Of a stretch of 64,000 nt of DNA, positions 1 through 10,007 are shown in pieces. A program made the translations under genes and the position numbers. Every line of letters starts with the position of its first letter. Position 1 is the first letter of the stretch. The DNA is taken from NCBI RefSeq assembly GCF_013450155.1, contig NZ_JACCKD010000007.1, positions 232,245 to 296,244 of the forward strand, in the 5' to 3' direction. The notes beneath the pieces were generated by a model. It was not told the origin of the DNA and did no database searches. It saw only the letters and a program-made list of their open reading frames with translations. Source of the stretch: Haloechinothrix aidingensis (GTDB lineage: Bacteria > Actinomycetota > Actinomycetes > Mycobacteriales > Pseudonocardiaceae).

Positions 1-561
1 GCCGAGCGCCGCCTCGGACAACGCCATGTCGAGCACGACCGGTGTCCGGCCAGCGACCGGGGCCCCGATCGCGAGCGGGTTGTTGCCGACGACCGGCGCG
101 GCACCACCTGGCGCTGGCATGAGCGGTCGTGTGTTCGCGGCCGCGATACCGACACAGCCCTGCTCTGCGGCGGCCAGGACGTAACGGAACGCACCGCCGA
201 AGTGGAACGCGTGGCGGACAGTCACAGCCCCGACGCCGAACCGCCGCGCCTTGGCCACGGCGAGCCGCATGGCCTGATCGCCGGTGAGCTGGCCGAGCGC
301 GTGGTGGCCGTCGAGCGCTGCGACCGCGCCGTGGTCGGCAACGACCTCGGCTTCCTCGTGTGTGCTGACCGAGCCCGACCGGAGGCGGTCCACGTACATC
401 GGCACCAGCATTGCGCCGTGCGACGGGATGCCCCGGCAGTCGGCCTCCACCAGGGACTCCGCCACGCTCCGGGACGCCTTTGCGGACAGTCCGGCGGCTG
501 TGAAGATTCGGCTGACCATATCGGTCAGTGCGTCTACCGGAACCGTGTCCTGCGGATCCAC
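1..561 (-). CDS. Ldh2-family NAD(P)-dependent malate/L-lactate-type dehydrogenase (3' part outside window)
   Basis: The frame is open for 187 codons from a GTG at 561 to the left edge, so the C-terminal part is missing. The start follows an AGG-containing stretch. Seen: an N-terminal segment with RGIPSHG, matching the SHG signature that carries the catalytic His of the Ldh2/MDH2 family, followed by RFGVGAVTVRH and VVGNNPLAIGAP, both typical of that fold. The family reduces or oxidises 2-hydroxy/2-oxo acids with NAD(P). It lies downstream of the AraC gene on the same strand, about 190 bp away, so it may be co-transcribed with the regulator. Its link to the divergent catabolic operon is inferred from position only; the substrate is unknown. 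Confidence 0.85.
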   Translation of the reverse strand, partial: MDPQDTVPVDALTDMVSRIFTAAGLSAKASRSVAESLVEADCRGIPSHGAMLVPMYVDRLRSGSVSTHEEAEVVADHGAVAALDGHHALGQLTGDQAMRLAVAKARRFGVGAVTVRHAFHFGGAFRYVLAAAEQGCVGIAAANTRPLMPAPGGAAPVVGNNPLAIGAPVAGRTPVVLDMALSEAALG

Positions 562-751
562 CGGGCACCTCGTTCCTCGATCGGCTGCTGTGTGTCAGGT
601 CACGGTAGGAACTGGTCGAACACCCGGCTATCCGCTCAGCGCGCCGGTTGTCCGGAAACGCGCGATGATGAGCGCAGCACGAGGCACGTGGCCCGCCGAC
701 GCGGCGAATCCAGCGCGCGCCGGGTTCGCCCGCACCGCGGATCACGAGCCA

Positions 752-1762
752 TCAGCGACCGCGCAGGGTCTCCGAGGGTGACGTGCCGAAACGCTCCCGG
801 TACTGCACGGCGAAGCGTCCGGCGTGCAGGAACCCCCATCGCATGGCGATGTCGGTGACGTTGGTGGTGGCCGGGTCGGCGACTTCGAGCTCGGCCCGCA
901 CCCGGCGCAGGCGCACGTCGCGCAGGTAGTTCATCGGCGTGGTGTCGAGATACCGCCGGAACCCCTCCTGCAACGCACGGACGCCGATGCCGACCGCCTC
1001 GGCGACGTCCTCCACCGTGAGCGGCTCGGCAGCGTGCGCGTCGATCAGCTCGACGGCCTGCTTGATCACCTTCGGGGCACTCGCCAGCGGCTCGCTGTGC
1101 AGCGCGGCGCTGTAGTTGTTCGGCTGCGCCAGCAGCAGCTGACTGAACAGCAGCCGCTGCAGCTCCGTCATCGCCAGCGGCTCGGCGGGGAGTGTGCCAC
1201 CCGTGTCGACTTCGCGACGCAGCAGGTCTACGACGTTGCGCCAGGAACGGATCGCTTGCTGGTTCATGTCCATGCCCAGGTCGAACCGCAGTGGCCGGGT
1301 CAGTCGCTTCCCGAGCATCCTGCTCAGGTGATCCTCGAGGCCGGCGCGGTCGATCCACAGGATCAGTTGCCTGTTCCCCTCACCCCACCGCATGACGAGG
1401 TCCTGGTCAGGCGCAGGCACGGACGCCACATGCGGGTCGGAGAGCAGTGTCTCGTTGCCGCACCGGATTTCCGCACGCCCGGCCAGCGGCATCTGGACCA
1501 GGAAGAAGTCCTGCAACTGACCGGGCGCGATACGGACCTCCGCGCCGTAGTCCAGGTAGTGCAGACCCACGTGGCCAAGGCGCACCGAGTGGAATCGCGC
1601 GTCGAGTGTGCCCTGCCCCTCGAGCGGCAACAGCTGGTGCGCGCAGAACGCCCTGGCCACCAGGTCACGTGCCTCCTCGACGTCGTGGGTATGGATATGC
1701 TCCCCGTGCGACAGCGGCAGGTCGACGAACTCCGACTCTTCCATATCGGGACTTCCGGCCAT
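752..1762 (-). CDS. AraC/XylS-family transcriptional regulator
   Basis: 336 aa. The ATG at 1762 is chosen because GGAGGTGATC sits just upstream; a GTG three codons earlier is part of that ribosome site. The N-terminal two thirds resemble the AraC_binding_2 sensor domain. The C-terminal about 100 residues hold two helix-turn-helix motifs (LTVEDVAEAVGIGVRALQEG, then TNVTDIAMRWGFLHAGRFAV) and end with the usual RFGTSPSETLR. It is divergent from the SDR-monooxygenase operon starting at 1940, the arrangement expected for its local activator. AraC/XylS regulators of this type control aromatic catabolism, and the indole iif operon of Acinetobacter also has an AraC-type regulator. The inducer is not visible from sequence. 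Confidence 0.93.
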   Translation of the reverse strand: MAGSPDMEESEFVDLPLSHGEHIHTHDVEEARDLVARAFCAHQLLPLEGQGTLDARFHSVRLGHVGLHYLDYGAEVRIAPGQLQDFFLVQMPLAGRAEIRCGNETLLSDPHVASVPAPDQDLVMRWGEGNRQLILWIDRAGLEDHLSRMLGKRLTRPLRFDLGMDMNQQAIRSWRNVVDLLRREVDTGGTLPAEPLAMTELQRLLFSQLLLAQPNNYSAALHSEPLASAPKVIKQAVELIDAHAAEPLTVEDVAEAVGIGVRALQEGFRRYLDTTPMNYLRDVRLRRVRAELEVADPATTNVTDIAMRWGFLHAGRFAVQYRERFGTSPSETLRGR

Positions 1763-1939
1763 GGCGATCACCTCCGCCCGCTGCTAGCCGTGACACGCAT
1801 CACTATGCCCTGAATCAGGGGCGACCGCGACACCCGATCCGCCTGTCCCGCGCGAAACGCACAGTCGCCTCGCCAGGTGGATAGTGAGGGTTGGGTCACA
1901 GCCGTAGCGTCCCGCACCAACCCAATAGCAGGAGGTGCG
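1763..1939. promoter_or_regulatory. Divergent promoter region, araC-like gene / catabolic operon
   Basis: The 177 bp between divergent starts must hold both promoters. Visible symmetry: CCCTGA/TCAGGG arms at 1808-1820, and GGGTTGG (1888-1894) paired with CCAACCC (1917-1923) just before the operon ribosome site. Either could be an AraC-family site or a leader hairpin. No convincing sigma-70 hexamers were recognised. Confidence 0.4.
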
Positions 1940-2731
1940 ATGCGACTGGCAGGCAAGACCGCCGTCGTGACCGGCGGCGCAACGATCATCGGGCAGGCAG
2001 TGGTGCGGGCGTTGCACGGTGACGGAGCCAACGTGATGATCGCCGACATCGACGACGCGGGCGCTAAGGCCCTGGCCCACCAGCTCGGCACCGGCGTGCT
2101 GGCACGGCATACAGATATCACCGACGACGCCGAGATCGCCGGTTGCGTGGCGGAGACCGTCGACCGTTTCGGCGGCATCGATATCCTGGTCAACCTGGCC
2201 TGCTCCTATGTGGACGATGGAGCGGATTCCAGCCGCGCACAGTGGGCACATGCGCTGGACGTCAACCTCGTCAGCGCGGCGATGTTCGCGCAGGCGGCGC
2301 GCCCGCACATGAAGGACAGGGGCGGCGCCATCGTGAACTTCACGTCGATCTCGGCGAAAGTCGCGCAGAGCGAGCGCTGGATATATCCGGTCAGCAAGGC
2401 GGCGCTCGTGCAGCTGACCCGAAACATGGCACTCGACTTCGCGGCCGACGGCATCCGCGTGAACTCGGTGAGTCCGGGATGGACGTGGTCGAAGGTGATG
2501 GACGAGCTCACCGGCTCGGACCGCGCTCGTACCGACCGCGTCGCCGCGCCGTTCCACGTCCTCGGCCGCGCAGGCGATCCCGAGGAAGTCGCCACGGTCG
2601 TGGCGTTTCTCTGCTCGGAAGCGGCGTCCTTCGTCACCGGAGCCGATTGGGCCGCCGACGGTGGCTACTCGGCGATGGGTCCCGAACAGGCCGTCCCGGC
2701 CATCTCCCAGCTCTCCGACCCCCGGAGGTAA
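1940..2731 (+). CDS. Short-chain dehydrogenase/reductase, first gene of catabolic operon
   Basis: 263 aa. The ATG at 1940 is preceded by AGGAGGTGCG; the frame is open further upstream but has no better site. Seen: an N-terminal Rossmann fold with the glycine motif TGGATIIG near residue 11, the catalytic YPVSK (Tyr149, Lys153) after NFTSIS, and the C-terminal SDR block CSEAASFVTGADWAADGG. The usual NNAG is replaced by NLAC. SDRs of this class oxidise alcohols or dihydrodiols with NAD(P). It ends 3 bp before the flavin monooxygenase, so the two are translationally linked. In indole (iif-type) pathways an SDR oxidises the dihydrodiol made by the StyA-like oxygenase; that role is inferred here. 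Confidence 0.92.
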   Translation: MRLAGKTAVVTGGATIIGQAVVRALHGDGANVMIADIDDAGAKALAHQLGTGVLARHTDITDDAEIAGCVAETVDRFGGIDILVNLACSYVDDGADSSRAQWAHALDVNLVSAAMFAQAARPHMKDRGGAIVNFTSISAKVAQSERWIYPVSKAALVQLTRNMALDFAADGIRVNSVSPGWTWSKVMDELTGSDRARTDRVAAPFHVLGRAGDPEEVATVVAFLCSEAASFVTGADWAADGGYSAMGPEQAVPAISQLSDPRR

Positions 2732-2734
2732 CCC

Positions 2735-3958
2735 ATGCGCACCATCACCATCGTCGGTGCAGGCCAAGCCGGCCTTCAGCTCGGCATCGGCCTGCTCGAC
2801 CACGGTTACGACGTCACCGTCGTCTCCAACCGGACGCCGGACGATATCCGCGCCGGGAAAGTCATGTCCAGCCAGTGCATGTTCGGTAGTTCGCTCGCCA
2901 GGGAGCGCATGCTCGGCCTGAACCTGTGGGACGAGCGGTGCCCGCCGGTGGAGGGTATTGGATTCACCGTGCCGGACGGCGAGGGAGGCAGGGCCATCTC
3001 GTGGGCGTCCCGGCTGGACGTACCGGCACAGTCGGTCGACCAGCGAGTGAAGATTCCCGCCTGGATGAACGAGTTCGAGCTGCGCGGCGGCAAGCTCGAC
3101 ATCATGGAGGCCGGGATCGACGACCTCGAGTCCTACGCGCGCTCCTCCGACCTGGTGCTCGTCGCGGCGGGCAAGGGGGACGTGTCGAAGCTGTTCGAAC
3201 GCGACGCCGAACGCTCCACCTACGACGAGCCGCAGCGCGCGCTCGCCCTGACGTACGTGGCCGGTATGCGGCCGCGCGAGGAGTTCTCGGCGGTGTCGTT
3301 CAACCTGATCCCCGGCGTGGGCGAGTACTTCGTCTTCCCGGCCCTCACGACCACAGGTCCCTGCGAGATCATGGTGTTCGAGGGGGTTCCCGGCGGGCCG
3401 ATGGACTGCTGGAGCGATGTCCGCTCGCCCCAGCAGCACCTCGAGACATCGGTGCGGATCCTCGAGGAGTTCCTGCCGTGGGAGGCCGAACGCTGCGGCG
3501 ACCTGCGGCTCACCGACGACAACGGCGTCCTCGCGGGCCGGTTCCCGCCGACCGTGCGCAAGCCCGTCGGCGTGCTGCCGTCTGGCTCGTACGTGCTCGG
3601 CCTCGCCGACGTGGTCGTGCTCAACGACCCGATCACCGGCCAGGGCTCCAACAACGCCAGCAAGTGCGCGGCATCGTATCTGTCCAGCATTCTCGAACAC
3701 GGCGACCGGCCGTTCGACCGCGCCTTCATGCGGGAAACCTTCGAGAGGTACTGGGACTACGCGCAGTACGTAGCCGGGTGGACGAACGCGCTGCTCGCGC
3801 CACCGCCATCGCACGCGCTCGACCTGCTCGGCGCCGCGAACGACCATCCGAGGATCGCGCGCCGGTTCGCCAACGGATTCGACGACCCCCGTGACTTCTT
3901 CCACTGGTTCATGGATCCCGCGAGCGCCCAGAGCTACCTCGCGTCGATCGCCGCCTGA
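2735..3958 (+). CDS. StyA/IifC-like FAD-dependent styrene/indole monooxygenase
   Basis: 407 aa. The start has GGAGG a few bases upstream, overlapping the end of the SDR gene. Seen: N-terminal dinucleotide fold GAGQAGLQLGIGL, a middle AAGKGDVSKLFERD resembling the StyA segment CTGKYALGKVFEKQ, and the C-terminal FAD motif NDPITGQGSNNAS corresponding to StyA DPVLGQGANMAS. Family members are two-component flavoprotein oxygenases that take reduced FAD from a separate reductase and epoxidise styrene or oxygenate indole. The flavin reductase follows immediately, which supports the two-component assignment. Because molybdenum hydroxylase genes follow, an N-heteroaromatic substrate looks likelier than styrene; that is inference. 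Confidence 0.93.
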   Translation: MRTITIVGAGQAGLQLGIGLLDHGYDVTVVSNRTPDDIRAGKVMSSQCMFGSSLARERMLGLNLWDERCPPVEGIGFTVPDGEGGRAISWASRLDVPAQSVDQRVKIPAWMNEFELRGGKLDIMEAGIDDLESYARSSDLVLVAAGKGDVSKLFERDAERSTYDEPQRALALTYVAGMRPREEFSAVSFNLIPGVGEYFVFPALTTTGPCEIMVFEGVPGGPMDCWSDVRSPQQHLETSVRILEEFLPWEAERCGDLRLTDDNGVLAGRFPPTVRKPVGVLPSGSYVLGLADVVVLNDPITGQGSNNASKCAASYLSSILEHGDRPFDRAFMRETFERYWDYAQYVAGWTNALLAPPPSHALDLLGAANDHPRIARRFANGFDDPRDFFHWFMDPASAQSYLASIAA

Positions 3959-3984
3959 ACCCCTGACCCCTTCGCGGAGGAACG

Positions 3985-4506
3985 ATGACCAGCACCCTGA
4001 CCGAGCACGCCGTTACCCGCGACTTCGATCCGCGCGAACTGCGCACCGCTCTCGGCCGGTACACCACCGGCGTCACCGTGATCACCGCCAGCACCGCGGG
4101 CGGCCACCGGATCGGTGTCACCGCGAACTCGTTCACCTCGGTGTCGTTGGAGCCGCCTCTGGTGGCGTGGTGCCCTGCCAAGCGCGCGCCGAGCCTGCCG
4201 GACCTCGCGCAGGCCACGCACTTCGCGGTCAACGTGCTCGCCGCCGAGCAGCACCGGCTGTCCACACAGTTCGCCACTCCGGCGCCGGACAAGTTCGATG
4301 GCGTGGCGACCACCGAGGGACTCGGTGCGGCACCGCTGATCGAGGGCGCGCTCGCCCGCTTCCAGTGCCGCCCGGTGCGCTGGGTGGACGCCGGTGACCA
4401 CGTGATCTGTATCGCCGAGGTCGAGCGCTTCGACACGGCCGACGGCGACCCACTGGTGTTCCACGGCGGCGCGTACCACGTGGCCGCACCGCACCCCGAG
4501 TTCTGA
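3985..4506 (+). CDS. Flavin reductase (StyB/HpaC-like) partner of the monooxygenase
   Basis: 173 aa, ATG after GGAGGAACG, 26 bp behind the monooxygenase. Seen: the flavin-reductase-like split-barrel pattern with LRTALGRYTTGVTVITA near the start, GVTANSFTSVSLEPPLV at about residues 48-64, FAVNVLAAEQ, and a C-terminal LVFHGGAYHV. Family members reduce FMN or FAD with NAD(P)H and pass the reduced flavin to a partner oxygenase. Its place directly after the StyA-like gene makes that protein the obvious acceptor. Confidence 0.93.
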   Translation: MTSTLTEHAVTRDFDPRELRTALGRYTTGVTVITASTAGGHRIGVTANSFTSVSLEPPLVAWCPAKRAPSLPDLAQATHFAVNVLAAEQHRLSTQFATPAPDKFDGVATTEGLGAAPLIEGALARFQCRPVRWVDAGDHVICIAEVERFDTADGDPLVFHGGAYHVAAPHPEF

Positions 4507-4518
4507 GGACGGCCCGCC

Positions 4519-5399
4519 ATGCTGCTACCACCGCTGAGGTACCTCCGGCCGGAAACTCCCGGCGACGCCGCGGCGCTGCTGTCCGAGATGGACGGCAGCG
4601 TGGTGCTTGCCGGCGGCCAGACATTGCTGAACATGCTCAAGCTCGACCTGGCCCGTCCGGCCGCGCTGGTCGACGTGCACCGGATCTCGGCGCTGCGCGA
4701 TATCCGGCATCGCGAGGACGGCACCCTGATCATCGGGGCCGCGGTGACCTACAGCGCCCTCGCCGGCTCATCCGAAACCCGGCGGACGCATCCCGCCGTG
4801 GCGGACATGGCGGCGAGCCTTGTCGACCGGCAGGTCCGCAACCGCGGCACGATCGGCGGCAACTGCTGTCTCAACGACCCGGCGAACAACTTCCCGCCGT
4901 TGCTCGCCGCGCTGGACGCCCGGTTCCGGGTGCTCGGGACGGACGGCGAGCGCGTGCTGCGGGCGGATGAGTTCTTCGTCGGCACGCTCGCCACCGGTCT
5001 CCGCCGCGGTGAGCTGCTCGTCGCGGTCGAGGTCCCCGCCATGCCTCCGGGATCCGTAGTGGCACACGAGCACCTGCAGGTCGGTGCCGACTCGTGGGCG
5101 ATCGCTCGCGCGGTCGTACGACTCGACAGAGATGGCACCGGTGGCACTGGCGAGGGGTTCGTCACCGACGCCCGCGCCGTCCTCGGCGCCGTGTACGGCT
5201 CACCCCTTCGCCTGCACTCGGTCGAACGATCGCTTTCCAGCGCGCGGGTGTCGCCCGGCCTCGCCGACGCCGCGACGGCTCTGCGGGAGGTCGACGTGCG
5301 GCCCACGGAAGACGTGCATTGCTCGACGGCCTACCGCCTGGAAATGGCTGAAGTCCAGCTGCGGCGCGCGCTCCGCGCCGCTGTCGAAGGGAGCATCCG

Positions 5400-5403
<4 letters not shown>
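4519..5403 (+). CDS. Molybdenum hydroxylase FAD subunit (CoxM/XdhB-like)
   Basis: 294 aa. Seen: VVLAGGQTLLNMLKLDLARP near residue 29, the FAD-binding loop of the PF00941 fold, then NRGTIGGNCCLNDPANN near residue 111 (family NRGTIGG), and a C-terminal CO_deh_flav_C-like region. In this enzyme family the subunit passes electrons from the iron-sulfur subunit to NAD or a quinone. Its stop overlaps the ATG of the next subunit by 4 bp (ATGA), and medium-small-large order follows the Cox/nicotine-dehydrogenase arrangement. No maturation genes of the coxDEF or xdhC type were found nearby. Confidence 0.93.
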
Positions 5404-5929
<526 letters not shown>

Positions 5930-5933
<4 letters not shown>

Positions 5934-8380
5934 CCACTGAGCACATCGCACCCGGGACCGTGACCCGACGGTTCACCGGACAGGCGATGCCGCGCAAGGA
6001 GGACGCCCGCCTCCTCAAGGCACAGGGCGAGTTCGGTGACGACACCCCCGTAGCGCACCTGGCGTACGTCGCATTCGTCCGCTCGCCCTACGCGCACGCC
6101 AGGATCGCCGCCATCGACGTGTCCGGCGCCGAGCAGGCTCCCGGCTACCTCGGCTGCCTCGTGCCCGACGAGGTCGAGACGTTGACGGACCCGTACCTGG
6201 AGCTTCAGGGGCCTCCGGGGGACGCTGAGGTGGACCGGTGCCTCGCGTCCGGCGGAATCGCCCGTTTCGCAGGCGAACCGGTGGTGGCCGTGGCCGCCGA
6301 AACCCGCGAGGCCGCCCGCGACGCCGCCGAAGCCGTCGTCGTGGAGTACGAGCCGCTGCCACACGTGGTCGACGCGCGCGAGGCCGTCCAGCCCGACGCC
6401 CCGCTCGTCCACGAACCGGTCGGCACCAACGTCGCCTTCGACTCACTGTACGACTGGGGCGACATCGACTTCGCCATGGACAACGCCGACCACGTCATCG
6501 AAGTCGACGAGCTGCACTTCCACCGGTTCTCCTCCACCCCACTCGAGTGCGGAGCGATCACCGTGGAGTACGACGCCGGTGTGGACACCTTCACCTTCAC
6601 GGGCGGTTTCGCCACCCCGCAGCTGGCCACCCTGAACCTGTCCGTGGCACTGCGCCATCCGTTCAGCAAGCTCCGGGTGCTCAGCAAGGACATCGGCGGC
6701 TCGTTCGGGCTCAAGCTGAACATGCACATCCCCGCCACCGCCGCCGCGCTGCTGTCACGCAAGCTCGGACGTCCGATGCGCTGGACGGAGACCCGCACCG
6801 AGCACCATCAAGCAGGCGGACACGGCAACGAACGATGGTTCCGTGACGTCCGGATGGCCGTGCAGCGCGACGGGACAGTGCTGGGCTTGACCTATGACGC
6901 GCTCGACGATGTCGGAGCGTACACCCGGTACGAGCCGCTCGGCGGGGTGATCTGGACCCAGGTAGCCAACGCATGCTACCAGCTCAAACACCTCAAGGTG
7001 CACTACCGCTCGGTGTACACGAACAAGGGACCCGTGCACCCGAACCGTGGCTACTCGCGAATGCAGCACCTGTGGCTGGTCGAGCGGATGATGGATATCG
7101 CCGCGCACAAGCTCGGCTTCGACCCTGTCGAGTTCCGCACCCGCAACTACGTGCAACCCGAGCAGTACCCGTACACCACGGTCAACGGTTGCGTGTACGA
7201 CTCGGGGGACCTGCCGCTGTCCCTGCGCAAGGCGCTGGACCTGATCGACTACCGCGGTGCCCGCGAACTCCAGGAGAGGCTATCAGGAAGCGGGAAGCGA
7301 ATCGGCATCGGAATCGGGTCCACTCTGGATTCCGGCACGAACAACCTCGGTCAGGCTCGGCTGATCAACGGTGAGCTTCCGTTCAGCGGCAACACAGAGG
7401 GCGGGTTGGTCCGGCTCGGCGCCGACGGCACCGTGTACGCCACGACCGGCGGGGTCGCGTTCGGCCAGGGACACGAGACCACCATCGCCCAGGTGGTCGC
7501 AGACATGTTGGGCGTCGCCTATGACGAGGTCCAGGTACAGCGGGGAAGTGACTCGGCTCTGTCCGCGCAGACCGGGATGTCCGGGTCGTACGCGTCCCAG
7601 TTCGCGGTCACCGGAATCGGCGCGATCCTCAATGCCACGAAGAAACTCGCGCACGAGATCAACCTGGTGGCGGCGAGCGCCCTCGGCTGCACGCCGGACG
7701 ACATCACGCTGGTCGACGGGCACGCCGTGGTCGCCGACGACCCCGACCGGGCGCTGCCGTTCTCCGCGGTCGCAGGCATCGTGCACTTCTCTCCCGCCGA
7801 CCTTCCGCCGGAGGTCGCCGACGAGGTCGGCCTCGTGGGACGGGCGGTGTACCGAGCACCCTTCGAGATTCCCGATACCGAGCGCAAGTACGGCAACCTC
7901 ACGCTCACCTACGCCACTCAGGTCCACGCCTGCGTGGTGGAGATCGACGAGGAGACCGGGCACACGAGGCTGCTGCGGTACGCGATGGTCGACGATTGCG
8001 GCACCCCGATCAACCCGATGGTGATCGAGGGCCAGGTGCACGGCGCGACGGTGCACGGCATCTCGGCCGCGCTATACGAACACCTCTCATACGACGCGGA
8101 GGGGCAGCTGGTTGCAGGCAACTTCTACGACTACCACGCGGCCACCGCGTACGACCTACCGAGCTTCCGCTACGACAACGTCGTCAGCCCCTCGCCTTTC
8201 GCCCCGGTCGGCGCGAAAGGGATGGGCGAGGGCGGCGGCGCTCCGCTGCACGCGCTCAGCGCCGCGTTCCAGGACGCCGTCGGCGACCGCGCGATGGTGC
8301 TCGATTCGTGTAACCCCCCTGAGCGCGTGTTGCGCCTCCTGCGCGGCCTCGACGCCGAGAGAGTGAGAGTGATCCGATGA
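5930..8380 (+). CDS. Molybdenum hydroxylase large subunit (xanthine dehydrogenase/CoxL superfamily)
   Basis: 816 aa. Seen: the N-terminal RFTGQAMPRKEDARLL start typical of the aldehyde oxidase/xanthine dehydrogenase fold, molybdopterin-contact segments such as IGGSFGLKLNMH, and the C-terminal active-site block GAKGMGEGG with catalytic Glu at residue 767. At the position of the CO dehydrogenase active-site loop the protein reads HPNRGYSRMQH near residue 368, not AYxCSFR (form I CODH) or AYRGAGR (form II), so CO oxidation is unlikely. The family hydroxylates electron-poor carbons, often in N-heterocycles, using water. With the StyA-like oxygenase upstream, an N-heteroaromatic substrate is inferred. 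Confidence 0.92.
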
Positions 8381-8805
8381 TCACGCTGACCGGCCGGTTC
8401 GACACCCCGGCAGACGCGGCGGCCCTGCTCGCGCTGCACGGCGGGCCGGAGGCGCTCGCGGCGGTGCCCACGCTGCGCGGCGTCCGGCGGGACGCCTCCG
8501 GCGGCATCCGCGCCGCCTTCTCCCCGCGCGGCACGTTCGTCCCCATGCCCTTCGCGCTAACCGTCTCCGTCGAGCGGGCGAGCGCGACCGGCGCGCAACT
8601 GGCAGTGCGCGCCACCCGTGGTCAGACTGCGGTCGATGTTCAGCTGCGCCTCGGTTTCGAGCCGAGTACGTCGGGAACGACCGTGTCCTGGGCCGCCGAT
8701 GTCTCCGTCCGGGGAACCGGCGCTACGGTCGGGCAACGCGTGGTCCGCGATCTCGTGTACGCCGCGATCGACGAGATACTGCGCGACACGGCGGCGGTGG
8801 CATGA
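8377..8805 (+). CDS. SRPBCC/CoxG-like protein of the catabolic operon
   Basis: 142 aa with 4-bp ATGA overlaps at both ends. The profile (short N-terminal strand, PADAAALLALHGGPEALAAV helix region, alternating beta strands, C-terminal helix with RDLVYAAIDEIL) matches small START/SRPBCC proteins such as CoxG, commonly encoded beside molybdenum hydroxylases. CoxG itself is implicated in membrane attachment of, or quinone delivery to, CO dehydrogenase. A cofactor-free oxygenase role cannot be excluded. No catalytic residue can be assigned from sequence alone. Confidence 0.75.
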   Translation: MITLTGRFDTPADAAALLALHGGPEALAAVPTLRGVRRDASGGIRAAFSPRGTFVPMPFALTVSVERASATGAQLAVRATRGQTAVDVQLRLGFEPSTSGTTVSWAADVSVRGTGATVGQRVVRDLVYAAIDEILRDTAAVA

Positions 8806-9746
8806 TGGCGGCGGTAGACCTGCACGTCCACCTCGCCCCTGCACTCGACGCCGACGGTCTCCGTATCCCTGGTATCGGCCGGGCGGTCGACGGGCGCCTG
8901 ACAGCCGACGGCGCTCCGTTGGGACCGCCCGCCCTCTACGACGCGGACCAGGCCGAGGCGTACCTCGACCGTGCCGGGCTGGACGAGGCCGTCGTGTCCA
9001 TCCCGCCCCCATTCTTCCGCCAGGGCCTGCCGTGCACCGCACAATGGGTGCGCGCGGTCAACCACGGCCTGCTCCGGGTCACCCAGGAACGCACCCGCCT
9101 GCGACCGCTGGCGTACCTGCCACTCGAGGAACCGGAACTTGCCGCAGACGAGTACGAACGGGTCCGGGATGACGAGCGGTTCGCCGGTGTATGCGGCCCG
9201 GCAGGTGGGCGGTCTATTTCCCTGGCGGACACACGTTTCGATGCACTGTGGAAGGGACTGGATGCCGAGCGGCGACTACTCCTGCTACATCCCGGCGCCT
9301 CGCCCGATGACCGGCTGGAGGAGTTCTACCTGCACAACCTGCTCGGCAACCCGGTGGAGACCACGGTGGCCACCGCCCAGCTCGTGTTCGGCGACGTTCT
9401 CGCGCGGTACCCTGGGCTCCGCTTACTCCTCGTCCACTGCGGCGGGTGCGTACCCGCCGTCGCCGGACGCTGGCAGCGCGGGTCGGAGACCGGACGTCCT
9501 GGCGTCGAGGTCCTCACCGAATCGCCGCGCCGGGCTCTGCGCCGGGTGTTCGTGGACTGCCTTGCACACGATCCCGGCCTCGTGGACCAGGCGGTCTCCG
9601 TGTTCGGCGCGGACCGGGTGGTACTGGGCAGCGACTGGCCGTTCACTATGGGCACCGATGACCCACGCTACCAGGTCGCACACCGCGGCCCGGCGTTCGT
9701 GAATCGTGTCGCCACCGCCAACGCCGCGGCCGCACTGGGTTGGTAG
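8802..9746 (+). CDS. Amidohydrolase-2 family (ACMSD-like) metal-dependent hydrolase/decarboxylase
   Basis: 314 aa, last gene of the operon, ATGA overlap with the SRPBCC gene. Metal-site motifs of the TIM-barrel family are present: DLHVH at residues 6-10, LLHPG, LLVHCGG and the C-terminal GSDWP. That pattern is the PF04909 group, including aminocarboxymuconate semialdehyde decarboxylase and ring-derived acid decarboxylases or hydrolases. In this operon it would act on a product of the oxygenase/hydroxylase steps, either cleaving an amide or removing a carboxyl group; which of these cannot be decided here. Confidence 0.88.
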   Translation: MMAAVDLHVHLAPALDADGLRIPGIGRAVDGRLTADGAPLGPPALYDADQAEAYLDRAGLDEAVVSIPPPFFRQGLPCTAQWVRAVNHGLLRVTQERTRLRPLAYLPLEEPELAADEYERVRDDERFAGVCGPAGGRSISLADTRFDALWKGLDAERRLLLLHPGASPDDRLEEFYLHNLLGNPVETTVATAQLVFGDVLARYPGLRLLLVHCGGCVPAVAGRWQRGSETGRPGVEVLTESPRRALRRVFVDCLAHDPGLVDQAVSVFGADRVVLGSDWPFTMGTDDPRYQVAHRGPAFVNRVATANAAAALGW

Positions 9747-9986
9747 CTACGCCTGTAGCGCGTCCCTGAGCTCGGGAGCGTACCGTTCAACAGCTTCCGA
9801 CACGAAGTCGTCGTCAGCAGACCGGTAGTTGTGCGCGATGCGATTGCGCGTGCCCGTGATCAGGCACCAGGCGGACGACGTTGTACTGGCACCCCGTGCC
9901 ACCGCGATGTCCGAGTCATACGCTTCCCGCCCACGACGGGTCAGCTGACACGTCTCCTCCAGTGTCATGGCTACGTACAGCGGCAC
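9747..9986 (-). pseudogene. HepT-like toxin, internally deleted remnant
   Basis: A 79-codon frame that looks like both ends of a HepT/DUF86 RNase joined together. The N-terminal part TCQLTRRGREAYDSDIAVAR matches the usual RGREAFDSD segment, and the C-terminal part TGTRNRIAHNY holds the RNxxxHxY catalytic motif followed by ERYAPELRDAL. Roughly 30 residues that normally lie between them (the helix leading to IGEA) are missing. It lies directly before a broken MntA-type gene on the same strand, the usual HepT partner. It is probably non-functional, although the catalytic motif is intact. Confidence 0.65.
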
Positions 9987-10007
9987 TCTGCGGTTCCGAC
10001 CTCCATA

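Noticed and set aside
1784..3904. Long leftward open frame opposite the SDR and monooxygenase genes
   Set aside because: Opposite strand of two well-identified genes; no recognisable motif.
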